From the NCBI GenBank assembly GCA_049964535.1, contig JBMFXG010000109.1:1-9186 (forward strand): a DNA stretch of 9,186 nt, given 5' to 3'. A program made the position numbers and the translations under genes. The notes below the pieces were generated by a model. That model was given only the letters and a program-made list of their open reading frames with translations. It was not told where the DNA came from and did not search any database. The DNA is from JAJYZP01 sp049964535. GTDB taxonomy: Bacteria; Actinomycetota; Acidimicrobiia; Acidimicrobiales; Acidimicrobiaceae. Below, piece by piece: positions 6,039 to 9,186 of the stretch. Numbering within the stretch: the first letter of the stretch is position 1; the number at the start of each line of letters is the position of its first letter.

Positions 6039-7159
6039 CAAGATTTTCGAAACGGCTGGTCTCGCTCTGCGTACCACTCGTATTCGTCGCCACCGCTGTG
6101 AGTACGTACTCACCTCCGGCGATGGCAGATCAAATCACCACTGCCAAGTCCCAAGCACAGTCGATCGTTCAACGAATCAACCAGCTCGGAAACCAGATCG
6201 CAGTACTCTCAGAACGCTATGATGAAGCCCAGACTCACCTTGGCTCGATCGACCATCAGATCACATCTGTGCAGCACGCGATCGCAAAACAACGAACCCA
6301 CATTCGAGAGCTCAAACACGAGATGGTCACCGAGGCGATCACCGCCTTTACTCAATCCGGCGCCTCTGCTCAATTTCTTGCGATGCTACAAGGGAACGCC
6401 ACCGACGTCTCGGTTTCCCAAGAGTTCATCAACTCGGTCTCCTCAACGCAACAGACTCTCGTGCTCCGTCTCCAGCAAGCACAGGCCAGCCTGACCGCCG
6501 AACAGTCTCAGCTCTCCAACGATCGACAACAGGCTTCTAATGCTCTGGCCGTCGCTGGACGATTGAAAGCACAGGCACAGGGCGAAATAGCCAGCGAGCA
6601 AGCACAGCTTCAAAGCGAGAACTCACTCATCGCTCACCTCGTCGCTCAAGCTCAAGCGGCAGCGAGGGCTCGACAGTTAGCCACAGCACAGCAGATCGCT
6701 CAGAACCTTGCCCAACAATCGACATCAAGTCAGCATCAGCAAGCACAGGCAGTTACAGTGAACGCGAACCCAACTCCGCTACCAACGGCGTCCACGGGCG
6801 GAATCGGTCAGGTCCTCGCAACAGCAGAAGCCCAAATCGGTAAGCCCTACTCTTTCGGCGGCGCCGGACCATACGCGTTTGACTGTTCGGGACTCGTTGC
6901 CTACGCCTTCCGGTCGATTGGCATCTACCTACCACACAATGCCGCAGCCCAGTACGATGCAACGGCTCGCATCTCGTACTCGCAGCTGCAGCCCGGGGAT
7001 CTCGTCTTCTACGAACCAGGTGGTAGCGGTTACATCGACCACGTTGCAATCTATGTCGGTGGGGGCAGAGTCCTCGAGGCAGATACGTACGGTATACCGG
7101 TGGAGATCGATCCCATTGGATACGTTGGAAATCCGGTCGGCTTTGGCCGGGTTCAGTAA
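6035..7159 (+). CDS. Secreted coiled-coil NlpC/P60 peptidoglycan endopeptidase (RipA-like)
   Basis: This is a 374-residue exported cell-wall hydrolase, expected to cut peptide bonds in peptidoglycan stems during growth or daughter-cell separation. A Sec signal peptide covers about 1-31 (basic MTRFSKR, hydrophobic LVSLCVPLVFVATAV, cleavage near PAMADQ). Two Gln/Ala-rich coiled-coil blocks follow (about 34-105 and 130-240) with a hydrophobic break at SAQFLAMLQG, then a short Pro/Thr linker and the NlpC/P60 domain (257-374). Catalytic C284 is in FDCSGLV, H336 in DHVAIYVGGG and E348 in VLEAD, exactly 12 residues after the His as in mycobacterial RipA (Cys-His-Glu). The coiled coil resembles the autoinhibitory or FtsX-binding region of RipA and PcsB-type hydrolases, but no ftsEX is nearby. 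The ATG at 6035 is chosen because it directly precedes the signal peptide. The quinone oxidoreductase gene follows 9 nt downstream. Confidence 0.95.
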   Translation: MTRFSKRLVSLCVPLVFVATAVSTYSPPAMADQITTAKSQAQSIVQRINQLGNQIAVLSERYDEAQTHLGSIDHQITSVQHAIAKQRTHIRELKHEMVTEAITAFTQSGASAQFLAMLQGNATDVSVSQEFINSVSSTQQTLVLRLQQAQASLTAEQSQLSNDRQQASNALAVAGRLKAQAQGEIASEQAQLQSENSLIAHLVAQAQAAARARQLATAQQIAQNLAQQSTSSQHQQAQAVTVNANPTPLPTASTGGIGQVLATAEAQIGKPYSFGGAGPYAFDCSGLVAYAFRSIGIYLPHNAAAQYDATARISYSQLQPGDLVFYEPGGSGYIDHVAIYVGGGRVLEADTYGIPVEIDPIGYVGNPVGFGRVQ

Positions 7160-7168
7160 GGTTCGCCG

Positions 7169-8116
7169 GTGAAGGCTATCACGCTTGTCAATGGCTCCAT
7201 CGTGGTCGCAGAGCGAGATCGCCCCGAGCCACAAGCCACAGAAGTGCTCATACAAGTACGAAGCGCAGGACTTAACGGCGCCGATCTTCTCCAGAAGGCA
7301 GGACACTACCCCCCGCCACCAAACTTCCCACCGGACCTTCCCGGTCTCGAGTACGCCGGTCGCGTGGTGGAGGTCGGTAGTCGAGTACGGCAACGCCGTA
7401 TCAACGATCTTGTTATGGGAATCGGAGCGGCAGCAGGCCAATGCGAGTTCATCGCCGTCGATGAATCCTGGGTCGTCGACGTTCCATCAAATCTTCCCCT
7501 CAACATCGCTGGAGGTTTTCCCGAGGCGTTCTACACCGCCTTCGATGCCCTCTTCAGCCAGGGTCACCTAACGGTCGGCGAGAGAGTCTGTATTCACGGG
7601 GCATCGGGCGGGGTTGGGCTCGCAGCTGCTCAGCTAGCCGTGGCCGCCGGCGCCATCGTTACCACGACCTCACGACACCCCCAACACCACGAGTACCTCG
7701 AACGGCTCGGAACGAATCCAGTACTCCCCGAGGAGTTCACCGGGCGTGGACCGTTCGATCTCATTCTCGAGCTAGTCGGAGCCCCGAATCTATCGGCCAA
7801 CCTCGACGAGCTCAATGAGTTCGGGCGAATCTGCATCATCGGCGTCGGTGCAGGAGCGGTTGGAGAGATCGATCTCCGAAAAATCATGGGCAAGCGAGCG
7901 ACAATCATGGGTTCGACCCTGCGGTCCCGCTCGAGCTCTGAGAAGGCCTCAGTCGCCACAAAGGTGCAGAGACACGTCGTGCCGCTCGTCGAGAAAGGTT
8001 TTGCGAGCGTCCCTGTCGATAGCATCTTCGACTTTAACGATGCCGCTGCTGCCTACGACGCCTTCGCGTCGGGCGGCAAGCTTGGAAAGATCATCATCAA
8101 CTTTCCAGAAACCTAA
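7169..8116 (+). CDS. NAD(P)H quinone oxidoreductase, PIG3-type MDR family
   Basis: This zinc-free medium-chain dehydrogenase/reductase of 315 residues has a length typical of quinone oxidoreductases; PIG3/QOR members reduce quinones or reactive enones with NADPH in the cytosol. The N-terminal catalytic domain has the family run AGLNGADLLQKAGHYPPP (33-50) and the LPGLEYAG motif (58-65). The Rossmann domain has the dinucleotide-binding GASGGVGLAAAQLA (144-157). STLRSRS (249-255) is typical of PIG3-like members. The structural and catalytic zinc cysteines of alcohol dehydrogenases are absent. The GTG at 7169 follows AAGG at 7-nt spacing, which overlaps the stop codon of the preceding gene, so the two form a tight transcription unit. 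A functional tie between a wall hydrolase and this oxidoreductase is not obvious. The physiological substrate is unknown. Confidence 0.93.
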   Translation: MKAITLVNGSIVVAERDRPEPQATEVLIQVRSAGLNGADLLQKAGHYPPPPNFPPDLPGLEYAGRVVEVGSRVRQRRINDLVMGIGAAAGQCEFIAVDESWVVDVPSNLPLNIAGGFPEAFYTAFDALFSQGHLTVGERVCIHGASGGVGLAAAQLAVAAGAIVTTTSRHPQHHEYLERLGTNPVLPEEFTGRGPFDLILELVGAPNLSANLDELNEFGRICIIGVGAGAVGEIDLRKIMGKRATIMGSTLRSRSSSEKASVATKVQRHVVPLVEKGFASVPVDSIFDFNDAAAAYDAFASGGKLGKIIINFPET

Positions 8117-8314
8117 GTGTCAGCTAGCCTCCGTCCTCAATGCTCAGCTCGCAGATACCACCGCAGGAGTCACCTGCCTATGGCTTCTGAAACGACGCCG
8201 TAACCCATCGCGAGGAGCGCCGCTGTCGTCGCGTACCTATACTCAAGTTCGAAGCGCACACCACAATGCCATCGAAAACGCTCTGGCGCATATGGTGCAG
8301 TTGGCTCGGCCGTA

Positions 8315-8350
8315 AGAGTCGCTCTCAGTGAAGACTTTTCATCAGACTCT
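8315..8350. repeat. Two-level inverted repeat AGAGTC ... GACTCT
   Basis: AGAGTC (8315-8320) pairs with GACTCT (8345-8350), and inside it TGAA (8329-8332) pairs with TTCA (8338-8341) over GACTT, with an uneven internal loop. It is moderately stable at best. Confidence 0.2.
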
Positions 8351-8456
8351 CCATCTTCCATGGCGCGTACGTCACGGCACCGAACAGGTCAGCTCTGCAA
8401 GCTCGGAGTATCTGCGAGGAGGATGCAGGTTGCTTCATTCGCCCTCCGTGAAGTGT

Positions 8457-8482
8457 CGGCCTCGGCGCCGGGTGCGAGGCTG
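8457..8482. repeat. GC-rich hairpin GCCTCG ... CGAGGC
   Basis: GCCTCG (8459-8464) pairs with CGAGGC (8475-8480). CGC/GTG continues the stem past one bulged G, and one wobble plus one C-G pair extend it outward. No T-run follows on either strand. Confidence 0.3.
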
Positions 8483-8523
8483 TCAGCCACCGTGCTACCG
8501 ACCTGGGCGAGAGCAAAATTCGT

Positions 8524-8554
8524 CATGAAATCGCTCTAACAAGAGCGCTTCATG
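8524..8554. repeat. Hairpin CATGAA-AT-CGCTCT / AGAGCG-C-TTCATG
   Basis: Two 6-bp helices separated by a 2x1 internal loop and closed by AACA. On the minus strand the base of the stem is followed 5 nt later by TTTT, so it could act as a weak leftward terminator, but no leftward gene is evident upstream of it. Confidence 0.35.
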
Positions 8555-8821
8555 GAAGAACAGGTACGGTGGCTGCCTACAGAGCTACTCTGGATCGCCT
8601 ACTCAAGACCGCAAACTCACATGTCGTTCGTGACATCTACGAGAGATCACGCAGCGCAGTTGACGACGAGGCATCTCACCATATGGGTATACCACGAGGG
8701 AAATATAACCCCAAGAGTCAGAGAGCTAAGTCAAAGAACCTGGACCGTCCGGACCTAAATCCCACTCCTTCTCTTCAAGACGAAGCAAGTGGGCTCCAAC
8801 CTTATCACAGGTCGCACCTTT

Positions 8822-9001
8822 ATGACCTCGGCAGATCCCTCAGACGAACAACACAAGCTGAAGGAGTCTGACAGAGAGAGGCGTACCTCTTGTGAGAGAG
8901 TTACGTCAGTGACCCAGCAAGCTTCTAACATGACGGTAGTGCAAGGCACTCGTGCCGTGACAAGCATGGACCGACCGACATGGAGTGACGAAACGACGTG
9001 A
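8822..9001 (+). CDS. Doubtful 59-aa ORF overlapping the lgt start (GTGA)
   Basis: The frame from the ATG at 8822 encodes a hydrophilic, Ser/Thr/Arg/Glu-rich peptide of 59 residues (MTSADPSDEQHKLKESD at its start) with no known domain. It ends in TGA overlapping the lgt GTG by 4 nt, as translationally coupled genes often do. Only a poor AGG lies 10 nt upstream of its ATG, and the composition could be non-coding. A longer form from the GTG at 8789 is also open. Confidence 0.2.
   Translation: MTSADPSDEQHKLKESDRERRTSCERVTSVTQQASNMTVVQGTRAVTSMDRPTWSDETT
8926..8931 (+). promoter_or_regulatory. Possible -10 box TAACAT upstream of lgt
   Basis: TAACAT lies 66 nt before the lgt GTG. The -35 position holds only a poor match, so this is tentative. 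Transcripts from it would carry a leader of about 60 nt that includes the small hairpin GGCAC-TC-GTGCC. Confidence 0.2.
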
Positions 9002-9186
9002 AACCGATACCAGTGGTTTTTCACCTAGGGCCGATTCAGGTCCACACCTACGGGATCGGCTTAGCCCTGACGTTCTGGTTTGCCTACACCTACTTTCACC
9101 GGCGCCTCCGATCAGCGAACCTACCGGATCTCTGGCTATCGCAAGGCTTCCTCTGGATCATCGGAGCCGCCATCATCGGCGCTCGG
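8998..9186 (+). CDS. lgt: Prolipoprotein diacylglyceryl transferase, N-terminal part (window ends)
   Basis: Lgt is an integral inner-membrane enzyme that moves diacylglycerol from phosphatidylglycerol to the lipobox cysteine of prolipoproteins, the first step in lipoprotein maturation. Only 63 residues are visible. They carry the Lgt N-terminus: FHLGPIQVHTYGIGLAL (8-24), with the early tyrosine-glycine of the first membrane helix, then FWFAYTYFHRRLR and the second helix GFLWIIGAAIIGAR (50-63), whose GAR is typical. The catalytic histidine and the Lgt signature lie beyond the window. The GTG at 8998 is preferred because the family begins 8-12 residues before the LGP motif; GGAG lies 12 nt upstream, a slightly long spacing. 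The gene stands apart from its upstream neighbour by about 880 bp, so it probably has its own promoter. Confidence 0.93.
   Translation, partial: MKPIPVVFHLGPIQVHTYGIGLALTFWFAYTYFHRRLRSANLPDLWLSQGFLWIIGAAIIGAR

Larger units (their letters stand above)
8117..8997. other. Gene-poor region upstream of lgt
   Basis: About 880 bp without a convincing gene. Frames of 60-100 codons exist on both strands but have no recognisable motifs or ribosome binding sites; the most interesting is the 59-codon frame ending in a GTGA overlap with lgt. No clear terminator follows the oxidoreductase; GCAGG-N5-CCTGC at 8163-8177 lacks a T-run. Several hairpins at 8315-8350, 8457-8482 and 8524-8554 suggest structured RNA or regulatory DNA. 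Confidence 0.5.

Noticed and set aside
2893..6255. Recurrent GATCGACC octamers as possible dispersed sites
   Set aside because: They fall in coding and non-coding DNA without constant spacing or orientation, consistent with base composition.
8220..8290. GTTCGA near 8240 as a possible tRNA T-loop
   Set aside because: No pairing T-stem, acceptor stem or anticodon arm can be built around it.
8569..8871. 100-codon plus-strand frame starting with GTG
   Set aside because: The first 35 residues look mildly helical, but there is no motif, AGG is only 4 nt from the GTG, and the second half looks random.
8755..9024. 89-codon minus-strand frame across the lgt start
   Set aside because: It is antisense to the clear Lgt N-terminus and has no recognisable content.

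Overview
The window looks like chromosomal DNA from an actinobacterium of moderate GC content. The fumarase closely resembles actinobacterial class II fumarases, with a run LPDLQPGSS leading into the signature loop, and the CoA-ester lyase and the RipA-like NlpC/P60 protein also fit that phylum. An acidophilic Acidimicrobiia member (Ferrimicrobium-like) would match the GC level and the leaderless gene starts, but that placement is a guess from style and not shown by the sequence. I see no phage, insertion sequence, CRISPR array, tRNA or rRNA.

Layout. From the left edge to 1506, two genes read leftward: a CoA-ester lyase of the malyl/citramalyl-CoA type (cut by the window edge) and a dienelactone hydrolase. 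A strong 15-bp terminator hairpin separates them. A membrane-anchored Cys-rich extracytoplasmic protein (1698-2273, +) diverges from the hydrolase. A YtrA-type GntR repressor (2349-2792, -) converges on it. Next comes about 1 kb with no convincing gene (2793-3798). An unrecognised acidic protein (3799-4398, -) lies just downstream of class II fumarase fumC (4441-5844, -). FumC diverges from a two-gene rightward unit: a secreted coiled-coil NlpC/P60 peptidoglycan hydrolase (6035-7159) and a PIG3-type NAD(P)H quinone oxidoreductase (7169-8116). About 880 bp with several hairpins but no convincing gene follows, then the start of lgt (8998 to the right edge), the prolipoprotein diacylglyceryl transferase.

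Functionally this is mostly housekeeping: central carbon metabolism (fumarase, CoA-ester lyase), envelope biogenesis (NlpC/P60, Lgt), and small redox or hydrolytic enzymes. No single pathway links all the genes. The most interesting features are regulatory. Several genes carry a TAnnnT -10 box only 6-8 nt upstream of the start codon, implying leaderless mRNAs. The NlpC/P60 gene may have a short upstream ORF joined to it by an ATGA overlap. The two long gene-poor stretches contain hairpins and weak small ORFs. I found no convincing new multi-gene system.
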